A stretch of DNA of 64,000 nucleotides from Ectobius pallidus (GCA_964059195.1 CAXKWD010000003.1:197060174-197124173); one strand, 5' to 3'; shown: positions 22,012 through 33,670, counted from the stretch's first letter. Numbers and translations: made by a program. The notes: a model not told the origin generated them from the letters alone.

Positions 22012-22170
22012 AAATATTTAATTACCTGAGTATGTATATTAGGTATAATATTGTTTTGCTATCTTTAATTATACTAGTTCAGATGCCTTTGATTATGATA
22101 CATTGTGTGTTTCTACTTTATTTCTAACTGTAATGTATTTGTAATATTTGTAACACATTTATAATTTTGC

Positions 22171-22430
22171 ACAGGTAGATAAAAGAAGCGGACCGAATAA
22201 AATATTTAAGTTGCCGGTATGAGCCACTGCGCATGCCTAGTGGCATTAACAGGATAGCAGGGAATGTATTGAAATTCGTTCTACACTGGATAAATTGCTT
22301 GAATGAGATGTAATTTCACGTAATTTGCTTGTGAAAACAAACGTTCCCGTTACATCTCTTACATTTATTTACGTATCACAAGGCCCTGAAATCACCCACA
22401 AGAGTCGGTCCGCTTTCTTCCCCTACCTGT
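22171..22430 (+). mobile_element. MITE, family M-CAGGTAG (complete copy)
   Basis: The inverted ends are ACAGGTAG, then AAGCGGACCGA, against TCGGTCCGCTT and CTACCTGT. A partial copy lies at 1490-1751. No target duplication was clear, so the superfamily is left open. No coding capacity. Confidence 0.72.
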
Positions 22431-22544
22431 ATATGGGTATAATCTAACTGCAATTATACTGTTGAGTTGGAGAAAAGGCCTAATGGCTTAATCTCTTCCA
22501 GGTAAGCAAATTAATTCTAATTCTAATAATATGATTTATATGTG

Positions 22545-23429
22545 CAGGGCCGTCGCGTGGGCGGGGCGAGCGGGGCGATCGCCCCGGGCGCCGCGACCAG
22601 GGGGGCGCCGTGGCAACGGCAAAAATAAAACAACAAAATTTGAAAAAATAACTAGGTTGTACATAACATGTTTTTTAAAGTTAGGTATAACTGAATTTTA
22701 AATATTACGTTGTATGTTTTTATTGAACAAATAAATATTTGATACCAATAACTTTAGGCCTATATTTGCTAAGTTATCCCAAAATAAATATTTCCTTATA
22801 AAGACATATTTACGATGAACTACGTCACAGGAAAGACTAAATTCTCTCGTCCATTGAAAACGATGAAGCACAAAAAATAGACTTGAAGGAAATTCTAACG
22901 ACATTTGCTCGTGCAAAAACCAGGCGAATGCCATTTAATGTTTAGTACCTTAACTTAATTTGATAAACGCGGTTCCCTTTTCTATATTCTATTCAATGTA
23001 TGTATCGAGGTTTCCCACATTATTAATTTGTAACCCATTAATAACGTCTATAGCATTTTTTAAGATTAAATATTTTCTAACATTACTAAACTTGTATTAA
23101 TTTGATTTTCAATACAATCGTATTAAAAAAAAATATAATTTCATTTCTGGTATTTTTGTAAGGTAATCAGTTTAGGTGTCTCTTTTGGGCACAAAAACAC
23201 AGACAGCGACGCAACCCGACGCGCAACTTGGCTAACTAGCGACTGGACGCGATGCGGCTTGGAACTTGTCCAGTCCACGTCGCCCCAAGTCGCGTCGCTC
23301 ATTGCGTGTTTGAGTTTGAATCCTTACAGATAGGTGGAATGTCGGGTGGGTGCACGTGGGATTGAGTTTGGGGGGGGGCGCCTTGACGAAATCTTGCCCC
23401 GGGCGCCAACAAACCACGCGACGGCCCTG
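22545..23429 (+). mobile_element. hAT element, non-autonomous, with a transposase C-terminal fossil
   Basis: The ends CAGGGCCGTCGCGTGG and its inverse are flanked by the 8-bp duplication TATATGTG (22537-22544 and 23430-23437), the hAT signature. From 22841 to the TAG at 22943-22945 the plus strand reads SSIENDEAQKIDL, then TTFARAKTRR. This resembles the extreme C-terminus of hAT transposases just after the dimerisation region. The rest of the transposase is deleted. G+C-rich subterminal blocks such as GCCCCGGGCGCC occur at both ends. Confidence 0.9.
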
Positions 23430-23640
23430 TATATGTGACATTATTATTGAGTATTCAAACAAGAAGATGCTATTAGGCTATGTAAGGCGTAGAACTAGAA
23501 GAAATGCATGGTTGGGGATTTAGAGGCCCACGTAAACAACATTGCATATAGCTCTTTCAACAGTAGACCTCCTGCCTTGCTCTTGCACCAGTCCACTCCC
23601 AGAATGAGCACTACCATTTGCACTGGGTGTATGTCATTAA

Positions 23641-24341
23641 GGGGGGGATAATTATACAGCTTTTGATGCTGGAAAATAGGTGAAGTTTCATAAATTTTTT
23701 CTCAGCAATGAATTACTCTGTAACCTTGTCATGTGGCGTGCTACTTCTACAATTGCTTACTATTTTCAAAATTAATTTAGGTATTACAGTTAATTGGTAA
23801 TTATCATTATAAAATGGCAGCCAGATTTTGTGCACTGAAGTGCCGTTTTCCTAATAACTCAAACATTTATTAAAATATTGCAGTGAAATTTTGCATGCAA
23901 GTGTATTAGATATTAGTGAACAACACTGTCTAGAATCATTAATGTAACTTTAATAGTTTATTTCTGATGTACAAATTTCTAAAAGAAATTAACAAGTGAT
24001 GAATTATTTTTAAAAAAGATTTATACTGCAGATAATCCAAAGATGCTAGATTGTGTTGTTTATATGATATTTAAAAATAGAAAGAAAAAATAATCACTTA
24101 GAAATATTGGTATTTATGAAAATTATCAGGGAAACGGCAGTTCAGTGCACAAAATTTGGCTGTCATTTTATAATGATAGTTACCCATTAAATGTAATAGT
24201 TAAATTAATTCTGAAAATAATATGCAATTTTAGAAGTAGACAATATAGAGCATGCCAGATTGCAAGGCTACATATCAATTCATTGCTGAGAAAAGAAAAT
24301 GAAACAACCTACTTGTCAGCATCGAAAGCTGTATGTCCTCC
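23641..24341. mobile_element. Palindromic TTAA-target MITE (copy A)
   Basis: TTAA lies at 23637-23640 and 24342-24345. The arms are inverted over about 300 bp each, with end words GGGGGGGATAATTATACAGC on the left and GGAGGACATACAGC (reverse-complemented) on the right. A decayed copy occupies 57216-57735. TTAA targets suit Kolobok or piggyBac, and G-rich ends point more to Kolobok; this is inference. A short plus-strand frame is an arm artefact. Confidence 0.8.
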
Positions 24342-24401
24342 TTAAATTAATGATTTTTTCTGTGGATCTAGTAGGTGCAATATGGTAACTACGCTACTAT
24401 A

Positions 24402-24641
24402 ATTGAGGGGTTTATTAGCAAACCCGGCAATCTCTATTTTGCGAAAATATAGAAATGCTAACGTCTAATGAAAGTTGAATGCATTTCCTATTACATATTT
24501 AGTGTATTTGACTTCATAACGCAAAAATCCAGATTTGTAATACATACACTAAATATGTGACAGGAAACTTTCATTTAGAGGTTAACATCTCTATCTTTTA
24601 TCAAGTTGGAGACTGCCGGGTTTGCTAACAGATCCCTCAAT
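24402..24641. mobile_element. 240-bp palindromic MITE, TA target
   Basis: The ends ATTGAGGG and CCCTCAAT, flanked by TA (24400-24401 and 24642-24643), open arms that share TAGCAAACCCGGCA and ATACACTAAATATG blocks. The whole element is close to a perfect hairpin. It lies about 60 bp from the TTAA MITE on its left. No coding capacity. Confidence 0.82.
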
Positions 24642-26471
24642 TAGAACAACTGAAAAAGGTCAACAACTTTATAATTCCTTTATGCTAAGTGACAGTTCAA
24701 CCAGTAAAAACAGATTTGGCTGTGGTAAGTAACTTACTTATATGCGTAACAGTATTACAGTGGCGATTCCTGGTTTTTTAGTTGCGTAGGATGATGTGGA
24801 GAGAGCGAATTAACCCATTCACTGCTATTGACGTACATATGCGTCCCCGTAAAAAAATGCATAAAGGCTGAGATATAAAGTTAATACAATAATGCTTTAT
24901 CGTGAAATATGAAAATATTTAACCACGTATGAAAACTGTCATTTATGGAAATCAGCTATTCCGCTATAATTTTCGTAGTTGATATCAAACTTATAATTCA
25001 TAGTGAAACCTATATTACCCCAGGAATACTTATATTGAAATATAAACAGCACTGTAAAGATTAATAATTGCTAGGCCTATAATATATACCAAGAAATGAA
25101 ATAAATAAATAAATATTTTAAAAAATGTTATCACTCCCCCTTAAATAACAAGCTACCGGGTATCGAAAATGAGGAACACAGAAAACATGTGAGGAAGGAC
25201 TGCTGTAAGACGTTCTCAACTGCCTCCACATGAAACTAGCTTCCCACCACCTTTTCTCTTCCCTGCTTTCCCCTTCACATGCCACCGAGCTTTATAAACG
25301 GCATGGACTGTGTAACAGCCATTGAGCTCTATTACATACTGGAGGTAGCACTGCATGATGAAAAATCGTGACGGCAGGGTTCGCGGTCCGCCATGAAAGT
25401 GAACGTATAATAATAATTTAGCTCCTATCCCGTATCTCCTTCTAACAAACTCATGTGTATTAATGGAATTATGAAGATGTATTGGCGTTTTTAAAACACT
25501 TTTATGAATGAAACGTTTCAATATAAACTACTTGATGCTTTTTAAGTACATAACAAAACTAATTTCATATCGTAATGGTTTGGTAAAAATATTTCTTTAA
25601 TCTCAATCAGGCGTGAATGTACATTGGTAAACAGTTGTAAACACTCGCATTTTAAATATTAAAATAACTTCACAATAGGCCTTCATTTTGCGATATTATG
25701 CTTGATTTCGATATATAAAGAGAATAGACAAAATCTGTTCTAAGTACTTTGGAAATGTATAAATAGTGACCTTCAATTTTACCGTTACTGTACTGGATAC
25801 AAATCACATTATTATTATTTAAAAAAAATAATTCCTGTAGACTAGCGCAAAGGGAAGCCACTGAAATAAAATTTCAAAATACTTTAAGTCAGTAGGCCTA
25901 CTTAGAAGTTCCTTTTCTTCAAATCTGAAATTTAATTAGCCATGCTATTTATCTTCTTGTTCTTGCGACAGACAATCGTCTGTAGCCTTTTGTTCTTTCT
26001 CAATTCTGTTTTGATAGGAGATGGTGGGAGATCATCTGTTTATCCATTTTCGTATAATTTTCAGCGAGGTCTTATACAAAAACATCTGCTTCCTCTTATT
26101 TTTGCAATTAAAAACTAGCGTGAAAAATTTAGGCCTAGGCCTACATGCACTATCCCTCTAAAGTGTGTCACTCTACTTCAAGATCTGGGAGTTCCAACAT
26201 CGCTCTATAAAGAAATTGCCTTACAGGCTTTAAAGTTTTCTGTAAGAATACTCAGATACCATTTGTATTCGAAACAATAGATTTCTTATTTCTTCTTCTT
26301 CTTTACAGATAACCCAATAACACATTTACAGTGTATACTAAATACTACTTTGTTGTAATTATGAATTTGTTATGCTATTCTTTGTCATATGGCAGCCTCT
26401 GATGTAGAGGAAGACTGTTAAAATTAAAATTAAAATGTTTACATGACTGACATATTGCATAATTTATATTC

Positions 26472-27180
26472 CTACATGGTACCTAAAGTAGGCCTACTGC
26501 TAACCACATTACGAACCAGAGGCGTAACGAGGGGGTTTTTGGGGGTTTGAAACCACCCCCCCACCATTGATTAAAAAAAGGAAAATTGTAAATTTTTTTA
26601 AGTCTGCTTATAAATTGCTTAATACGAGTATAAAGCGTGAGAAGCTTAAAACTCGTTATTGTGCATCTTAATTTTTAAAATTTTCCGGGGAAGGACCCCC
26701 GAACCTCCCTGGGGGGTATCCAGATGTTGTAAACCCCCCCCCCCCCATATGGTCGGCCTGGTTACGCCTATGTTACGAACCAGTTGTCTTTTTGGAACAA
26801 TAATTTTTTGAAGGTGTCCTGGAAAATTGAAGACTGATGGTACATCATCTTTTACTAATTTTACAAGTGCACCAGACCTTGACTGATAGCAATCAGGTGT
26901 AAAGTGTCTGCTGCTTAATGTACTGTACGCTGTGGGTGACCAATATTCTCTGCGCATTGCTTGAACCCACTTCTTCGGTATATCAGGCCAAGAAAATGGA
27001 AAACTGTACAAACAGGCAAGAAAAAGACAAGCGTTCGTGGCTATGCTAAGCTTGAGGCTAAGTCAGATTTGGCCAGTATCCTCAAATGTTCCAAGCAAAA
27101 ATAACCTACTTGTGAAACTTAAGTCCACTTCCATTTCTCTGGAGCTCTGTGCAGCCATATACCACGCAATATTTGACCAT
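26472..27180 (-). pseudogene. THAP zinc-finger protein, two exons, interrupted by a hAT MITE
   Basis: Exon 1 (27180-27110) starts MVKYCVVYGCTELQRNGSG and ends at a GTAGGT donor. A 106-bp intron ends in a pyrimidine-rich tract and TACAG. Exon 2 (from 27003) continues FPFSWPDIPKKW, RRHF-type helix text (SSRHFTPDCY), DDVPSVFNFP and KRQLV. Joined, this is a full THAP DNA-binding fold of about 85 residues. One zinc ligand is lost: the usual C-x2-H is S-S-R-H here. The MITE at 26517-26772 splits exon 2; across it the frame continues to a TAG at 26472-26474. No further domain follows, so it would make only a DNA-binding peptide. Confidence 0.8.
26517..26772. mobile_element. hAT MITE nested in the THAP gene
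   Basis: The inverted ends CAGAGGCGTAAC and CATAGGCGTAAC are flanked by TTACGAAC (26509-26516 and 26773-26780), an 8-bp duplication. C- and G-runs sit just inside both ends. It is younger than the host element because it interrupts its coding exon. Confidence 0.9.
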
Positions 27181-27564
27181 TTTGTCATGAAAAATAATAA
27201 AAACACATTCATAAATATATGTTTAACATAGGAAGCACACTTCACCAATATGTACGGAGTAGCCAACTTAACAACAAGTGAACGTCACGATTTATGCAAT
27301 TCCAAAGCACAGCTGTTGTGTATCCTGTTTATATATTGAGATCACTGGTAACAGCAACACTGAGGACATCCTCTCAAATACCAACCTGCTCAAAAGAGAA
27401 CCGCTAATTTCCTTCCCGAGTGCTCTCCAAGAACGCCGTTTTGTCATTTTACTAGGATATTTTAATTTTGACAGTGATTGCTAGTAAACATTTATGTAGA
27501 TAAATTATGAAGTGTAGGATGATCCTCACATCCTATATGGAATAATCGCCACTGCAGTATTACC

Positions 27565-28158
27565 ATGGAATAGAGGTGAACAGTGTTCTAGAAACTAGGG
27601 TTAAATTTAAAATAACTATTGCCATTAACAAATATGCAATATAAGGTCTGAATTTACATTAGTTGAGAAAACGGTATGTTGTTGAGCAAAGTGCAAGGTT
27701 TTTTTCTTTTCTTTAACAGGAACATAACAATTGAAGTATGAAGCCATTGTAACTCATTATTTGGAGCTGTGGATTACAATTTAAGAAGAATCTCACATAA
27801 CATAATTTTGAACACACTCGTACCGATACTCATAGATCGAGCGAGATGGGAGTGCCTGCTGCCCTGAAAATGGACTTACCTTAAAATAGATTTTACATAA
27901 GAATAGAAACAGAGGCATTGCTTAATACAACAGAAGACATCATAGTCTCCTGCTGATCGGAACACAATTGGTAATCTATATTTCCGATGCAGAGACATAC
28001 ACTTGAAGCACTCTAAACTGGCGAATGGAAACAGTTGAAAATAGCTTAGCCCTTGAAAGAAAACGTTTGGGTTCTATATGATGGTCCTGGTCTGGTACCT
28101 TTGCAAAAACAGCATTTCTCGAAAATTCTCTAATAAATTAACACACCAAAGTAGACGG
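27565..28158. other. Unassigned interval
   Basis: Nothing recognised. Confidence 0.45.
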
Positions 28159-28164
28159 TCATTT

Positions 28165-28548
28165 GGCCACTACTCCAGTCCGAGCGAGGTTTTTGAGGGG
28201 TTTCCCTCGTTCTAACCGGACTGGTCAATAGTCCCCTCAAACAGATGCACGCACTACAAATCTCTAGAATACATAACTACAAGTCACTTACAAGAAAAAA
28301 GAAAACACACTCCGAAAATATAGCACATAAGACCTATCCGCACTTAGGTCAATCCTGCTCTAAAACACAAAGACACAAGTACACAGCCCAAACACGTCAC
28401 ACCATCAACTTCCCCTACGGTTGTACACAAGGGCACAATAGGCGTACACACTTCACATATGGTTACCAAAATTTGGTTTGACCGGAGGTTTAGGCTTAAT
28501 TGCTTGGCACTCCGGGGGCGAGGGTGGGCACAAAAAAAAAAGTCCTGG
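28165..28548 (+). mobile_element. SINE, family S2 (central-domain type), 5' truncated
   Basis: Contains the GAGGTTTTT...GGGTTTCCCTC block shared with 41706-41985 and 49915-50365, and ends with CTCCGGGGGCGAGGGTGGGC and an A run. The tRNA-like head is missing or unrecognisable. The frames here on both strands are not coding. Confidence 0.65.
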
Positions 28549-28827
28549 TCTGGTGAAGAAACTACCAACAATATGAGGTGATTCAACATTTTTAGTTTAG
28601 TTTAGCACAGATAGCAACAGTGACTTCACGAGCCGCCAGTTTAGACCGTGCCAACTTTAAAATAGCAATAACATGACTGGGTGGATTCGCTCCCGAATAA
28701 ACAGTAAGCACTGAAGTTATAACGTGCTGATATTCTCGGAATTGTAGTTAACTAGTGATTGGAATTAATAAAACTAGGCATGTGATACATGGAACTCTAA
28801 ACAGAATTGCTTAGTCTGGCCTCCTGC

Positions 28828-29258
28828 TGTATCTGTATCTGTATCTGGTACCCTATATAATAATAATAATAGTTTATTTAACCTGGAGAAGTTGATCCCC
28901 AGGTGGGGCGAAGGGGCCTCCAAGTGGAGGTTTCATTACCTATACTAATTTTGATATGCTTATTTTCCGAGAGAGGGTAGAGGGACAGGTGGTAAGCCCA
29001 TCGCCTCGCAACCCCCCTCTGGAAACTAAGTATTTCTTGGACGTGAAAGGGCCGAGAAATTTTGTCCAGAGGCTCTAATTTAGGCTTGGAGTTCTTTTAC
29101 GTGCCGTAAATCTACGACACGGGACCCCCAGCTTAGAGTCCCTCCCGGAGGACTCCGTGCCCAGGATTTTTACGTCCTGAAAAATCCATCGACCGCGGCC
29201 GGGTTTGATCCCGCGCCCTGCGGATCTAGAGGCGGGCACGCTACCTCTAGACCACCGC
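28828..29258 (-). mobile_element. SINE, family S1, reverse orientation
   Basis: Reverse complement of 21617-22011 with high similarity, including the A- and B-box head at 29190-29258. It carries an extra stretch of about 40 bp rich in ATT repeats before the tail, and the tail is a GATACA repeat instead of GACA. GGCCTCCTGC occurs at both sides (28818-28827 and 29259-29268) as the probable target duplication. Confidence 0.88.
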
Positions 29259-29269
29259 GGCCTCCTGCA

Positions 29270-29733
29270 CTTGTCTTTAATTCAAGTTAACCGAAATTCA
29301 GATAGCAAACAATATTATACTTCACTAAACTCGGAACTGTGTGTGACAAAAAAGTATTTCTGCAAATTTCTAATAAAGTATTGACCAAGTTACAGCAGTG
29401 CCTTGTAAATAATGACCGATCAGTGAATGTATTAATGTGTCCTATACTGAAGAACTGAAAGCAGGCTTTAGGAAGTGGACAGCTGTTCGTTCCGTTTCTT
29501 GTATTGTAACTTTATCCCACTCCACTTCCATTAGCACTCGCCCTCTTCCCTGCCCAAGCACTTGTGGTGACGGCTAGTTCAGAAAGACTACTGTAATTGC
29601 ATTCGTAACTTCAATGAACTTTAATGTTTACAGTAATTTACACTTCACAATTAAAATTCACCATTTATTAATAGTATTACGAAATCACTGATACAATACC
29701 ACTGTAGCATAATTGAGACACTTCCCTTTAAAC
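29270..29733. other. Unassigned interval
   Basis: Nothing recognised. Confidence 0.45.
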
Positions 29734-29735
29734 TA

Positions 29736-30427
29736 CAGTGAGTCCCACGCAAGAGTTGGCCAATGGCGCGGGTTTCTGCGTCGCGGCGGACACAGCTCCA
29801 ACTCCCGAGCGATGGGGTGAAATATCTACGCAAATAAAGCCGCGATCGGTGTAATAATTCAGGTTCACACATTTACAGCTAAAATTACAATGAAAATAAC
29901 CACGTACCTCATCACAAGAGATGTTGGAAATGTTCTCCTCTTGCATCCACACAATACTGGCACCTTTTTAGGATTTTTTTTTCACGCGCATAATTTCAGC
30001 TTCCGAGCCAGAGTTATTTTCTTTTGTATTTAAGTTCTTCTAACAGTATGTCAATATTATTTATCAGGAAACTTGAAAAGTAAAGTGTATAGGTCAATTT
30101 CCCATACATTAGAAGACCTCATAGACAATATCACAAGAGAAATTAACTCTATCTCGGATGCTGAAATTATGCGAGTGAAAGAAAATTTCCTAAAAAAGGG
30201 TGCCAGTATTGTGTGGATGCAAGAGGAAGACATTTCCAACCCCTCTTGTGATGAGGTACGTGGTTGTTTTCATTGTAATTTTAATTGTAAATGTGAGAAC
30301 CTGAATCACTACAGCGATCGCGGCTTTATTTGCGTAGATATTTCACCTGTTCGCTCGGGAGTTGGAGCTGTGCCCGCCGCGACGCAGAAACCCGCGCCAT
30401 TGGCCAACTCTTGGGTGGGACTCACTG
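29736..30427. mobile_element. Foldback MITE, TA target (copy 2)
   Basis: Same ends as 140-870 (CAGTGAGTCCCACGC, inverted), with TA at 29734-29735 and 30428-30429. The arms match the first copy closely, with a deletion near the loop on the left arm. The plus-strand 132-codon frame is an arm read-through, not a gene. Confidence 0.88.
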
Positions 30428-30587
30428 TACTACTTGTGCGTGGAAGTGGAGTTCATCTAAAGGATGTCTAAATATTGATTCTTAAAACTTCTTTTTTCAT
30501 ACTATTGTAATAGTAATGTCATATTTCGTTCAGAGTATCTTGTATCATAGATCTTGCCTCTTCATAACTTCTAATAATTTTAAAATA

Positions 30588-30932
30588 CAGTGAACGCCGC
30601 TTAATGTAATTGCGGATAATTTTATGAGTCGAGTCAAGTTTTCACTTTTATGAAGTCCCGAACGGATTGATACTGATACATTGAAAAAATGGTGTGATCA
30701 AAGATTAGGTTTATGTTATCACATTTTCCTTTTTGCGACTTTATTTTCTTACTGTACATCATTCAAAATGTTGTCTTTAAGGGTTTAATTTCTAACTCAA
30801 CTGTGTTGTGTTGTACTGGAGATAGCAATACTGTTCCCAACTCACTGGATGACCAGTTCGAGGGGGTGGCATTACCTAACTTTCTCTCTTAAGTAATGAA
30901 ATATGTTCCACCCCTCAGTTAAGCGGCAGCCT
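30588..30932. mobile_element. Degenerate pogo-like MITE
   Basis: The left end CAGTGAACGCCGCTTAATG after TA (30586-30587) is only roughly mirrored at the right by GTTAAGCGGCAGCCTTTG. A CGCTTAA core near the tip is typical of pogo-group ends. The right boundary is uncertain. Confidence 0.4.
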
Positions 30933-31127
30933 TTGATTTATGAAGATAACAGTGATGACATGCAGTGATGGCTAGTGTAAAATGAAAAGACTTGGACAGG
31001 CGTTAGATGTTTTCTACGCGGTGTTCACCACAGATCAGTATAGACTTCCAAAAATACTCGTAACTCGTAACTCGTACCTCGTAACTCGTAACTGAGTATG
31101 GAGTGATGGTTAATGGACTCCTAAGGG

Positions 31128-33070
31128 GAATTAAAATCAGGTAAACTGATGTAACAAAGTGCCAGTATGCTTTTGTTTAATCAGTAAAAAGTTAATTAGA
31201 ATTATGATTTGCAGAGAATAAGTTATGTTTGTTATCGATTTACGAATTAAGCTACAGATCGATTCATTAAGCAGGACTTACGGAAGAACAAAGGTCTAAA
31301 TTTGATACTTAACCTTAATTCAAACTCGTATACACTGATATAAGACATTCTTAAAATAATTATGTCAACATTTCACAAAATACACTGGCGAAGAACTCCA
31401 CTCAATGTATGTAGGCCTATTTATTTCATAGTTGGGGAGAGTTGCCGAAGTTGGACCGTTGCCTAAGTTGGACCTCCTTCATATTTCGCTATGTGTTAGT
31501 AACTTAAACCTTCAAATTGGCTCTACTGGTGAGAAATGTTGTCAAGGACGTGTGATCCAACGGTCAGTTGGCTGCAGCCTTTCAAGAAAGAATAACTGCA
31601 ATTATTGCGTTCTCCTCGTTTCTGTAACATGAGTCGCGCTACAAATGATAAACTATTGTGCAGAGTAAGCAAAACAATTACCTACATTATATTTTACAAC
31701 TGCCTTTCATTAGTTAATAACTAGCTTTACATTTTGTGAGTCCTTGTAGCATCATATTTCTTTACATGACGTCCAGTTGCCGAAGTTGGACCACTGCGTG
31801 TTTCCTAATTTGGACCAACATAACTTCCATTCTTGATCTCAGCGTATAGGCAGATTTGGTATATTTTACATTTTTTATGCAATTTGTTTCCTAGGTTATT
31901 CTTTGTTTCTTATTTGAAGCACTTTATCAGTACAAAACAGTTTGCTTCTAATTTACAAACTATAAGTAATGGTTTTCATAATAGGCCCTAACTAACTTAC
32001 TTTAAGTGCCATTTGTGCCTAATAAATTTGTTAAAATACAGGTTCTTTAAAATATTACAATTATTTTCTTTTTTAGTCACAGTTTTACCATCGGTTCAAC
32101 TTAAGCAACCGGTTTCCTAATTTGGACCATTTACAGACTTCTAAATTTTAAATTGTAGTCCTTGGAGATATATATCTATAAAAATATAATACTACCAGAT
32201 GATAGTGTATAAAATGTAGATTTTGTACAATATATTTTGTGTCAATTTAATACATAATTAAGGCGTGGGGTAACAAAATGTAAAATCGGTCCAACATAGG
32301 CAACCTTCCCCTTTATATATTCCATCTATAACAGTATTCAACTTGATGAACGAAATAAACACCGAATAGTTTGATAATTAAATCTTCCAATTTACTTCGT
32401 TATTATCACCGTACGTCTCCGCTTAAATGCGAAGGAATGTGTCATGGCTAATTATTCCAAAGCCGTATATGAAGTATGTAAATCGATATGTTGTCAGGAT
32501 AACAGATTTGCATTTGTTAAATTCTTAATATATCACCATAAAATAAGCACTAAATTGGGCACTACTCCGATAATGGTCAAACGATTTTATCCAATATCAA
32601 TAGACGTCTTCCCATGGACATTACAGACGCGTATATAAAGTTTCATGAAAATCCGATAAAGCGTATTTGAGTTACCGCGCCTTTAAAATACACTAAATTG
32701 GGTTTTACTCCGGTACCGTTCAACCGATTAGGTCCAAATTCAATAGATTACTTCTCATTTACGTCATAAATTCGTATACCAAGTTTCCTGAATATCCGAT
32801 AAAGTATGTTTGAGTTAAGACGCCTTTCTAATATAATCTATTAAAATAGGCACTAAATTGGGCATTACTTCGGTACCGGTGAACCGATTTGGTTCAATAT
32901 CAATAGGGTTCTTTCCATTGACATTATAAATGTGTTTTCCAAGTTTCATGAAAATCCGATAAAGCGTATTTGAGTTATGGCGCGTACAGACACACGGACA
33001 GATAGACAGACAGACGGACAGACATTTTTCCGTCCCCCACACAATCTCATTAAAGGACCATACTGGTACT
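31128..33070 (-). repeat. Z repeat family, copy 1 (tandem-unit element), with nested MITE
   Basis: Opens with TCAGGTAAACTGATGTAAC and, at about 31270, CATTAAGCAGGACTTACGG. After a nested MITE (31434-32311) it contains three imperfect units of about 140-160 bp, each with AAATCCGATAAAGCG, GTACCGGT and CACTAAATTGGG words, then an ACAGACGGACAGACA tract and ATACTGGTACTTTA. Copies at 60264-61315 (same orientation) and at 35812-36345 and 39600-40790 (opposite) share the layout. The superfamily is unknown. Confidence 0.75.
31434..32311. mobile_element. MITE with iterated 17-bp motif
   Basis: The ends GGGGAGAGTTGCCGAAG and, inverted, GGGGAAGGTTGCCTATG. The motif GTTGCCTAAGTTGGACC or close variants occurs at 31441, 31458, 31776, 31800 and 32112 in direct orientation and inverted at 32287. 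Such iterated subterminal motifs are usually transposase-binding sites. It separates two parts of the Z copy. No clear target duplication. Confidence 0.7.
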
Positions 33071-33079
33071 TTATAAAAA

Positions 33080-33668
33080 CAATAAAAAACTGTGGTACTG
33101 GTTGAAAAAATAGTTGCTTGTAGTCTATTACTGCATTAGCTTATGAGTGGTTCAATGATTCACAGTTACGTATTATTTAGTGAATAAATATTTTAAGTTC
33201 TTTTTTCTAGTGTACTATCTTATAAATAAATAAATAAATAAATAACCTATATTTAATTCCTTCGGCTAATGATATCAATCGGTTAATATTATCAGATTAG
33301 CTGCATGCCGAAGTGATCACAATAAGCGGCGTGCACTGTATGTTTAAATGATTGTTGTTTACTGAAGATAATTTTTGGTCTTCTGTTAATACAATCGACG
33401 GAATTGGAACCATTCCTTAGACCGAGGGGTATGGCTACTTTAGAAGCATGGAAAGCACTGTAAGCAAAAAAGTCCCTTTGGGCAGGCCTACAGGCTGAGG
33501 TAGATTTCAAAGTGCTTTTGGTTTAATTTATTGTCGCTGCGCAGCAGCACTCTTCTTCTTTAGCCTTGGCATAACAAACCCGCAATAATAACGGCAATAA
33601 AGAGGAAAGAGCACTTTTTCAATCATTCAAATCTCGCCTTATATGAGAGCTATCGAGAAACTAGTAAT
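33080..33668. other. Unassigned interval
   Basis: Includes a short AAAT repeat near 33225-33243; otherwise nothing recognised. Confidence 0.45.
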
Positions 33669-33670
33669 GA

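Larger units (their letters stand above)
24758..27554 (-). mobile_element. 2.8-kb element with 8-bp target duplication and a THAP gene (hAT or P superfamily)
   Basis: The ends CAGTGGCGATT are inverted, and CAGTATTA is duplicated exactly at 24750-24757 and 27555-27562. An 8-bp duplication with CA...TG ends fits hAT, and also the P superfamily, whose transposases carry a THAP domain; THAP12-like hAT proteins also have one. The minus strand encodes a two-exon THAP module near the right end (26472-27180). The remaining 1.7 kb shows no hAT or P catalytic motif that I can find, so the element is internally deleted or has captured foreign sequence. Confidence 0.78.

Noticed and set aside
25216..25521. 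101-codon minus-strand frame inside the THAP-bearing element as transposase
   Set aside because: No hAT or P catalytic motifs are visible and the composition looks random.
30073..30471. 132-codon plus-strand frame with Cys-rich middle
   Set aside because: It spans most of the right arm of the second foldback MITE and is not conserved as a frame in the first copy.
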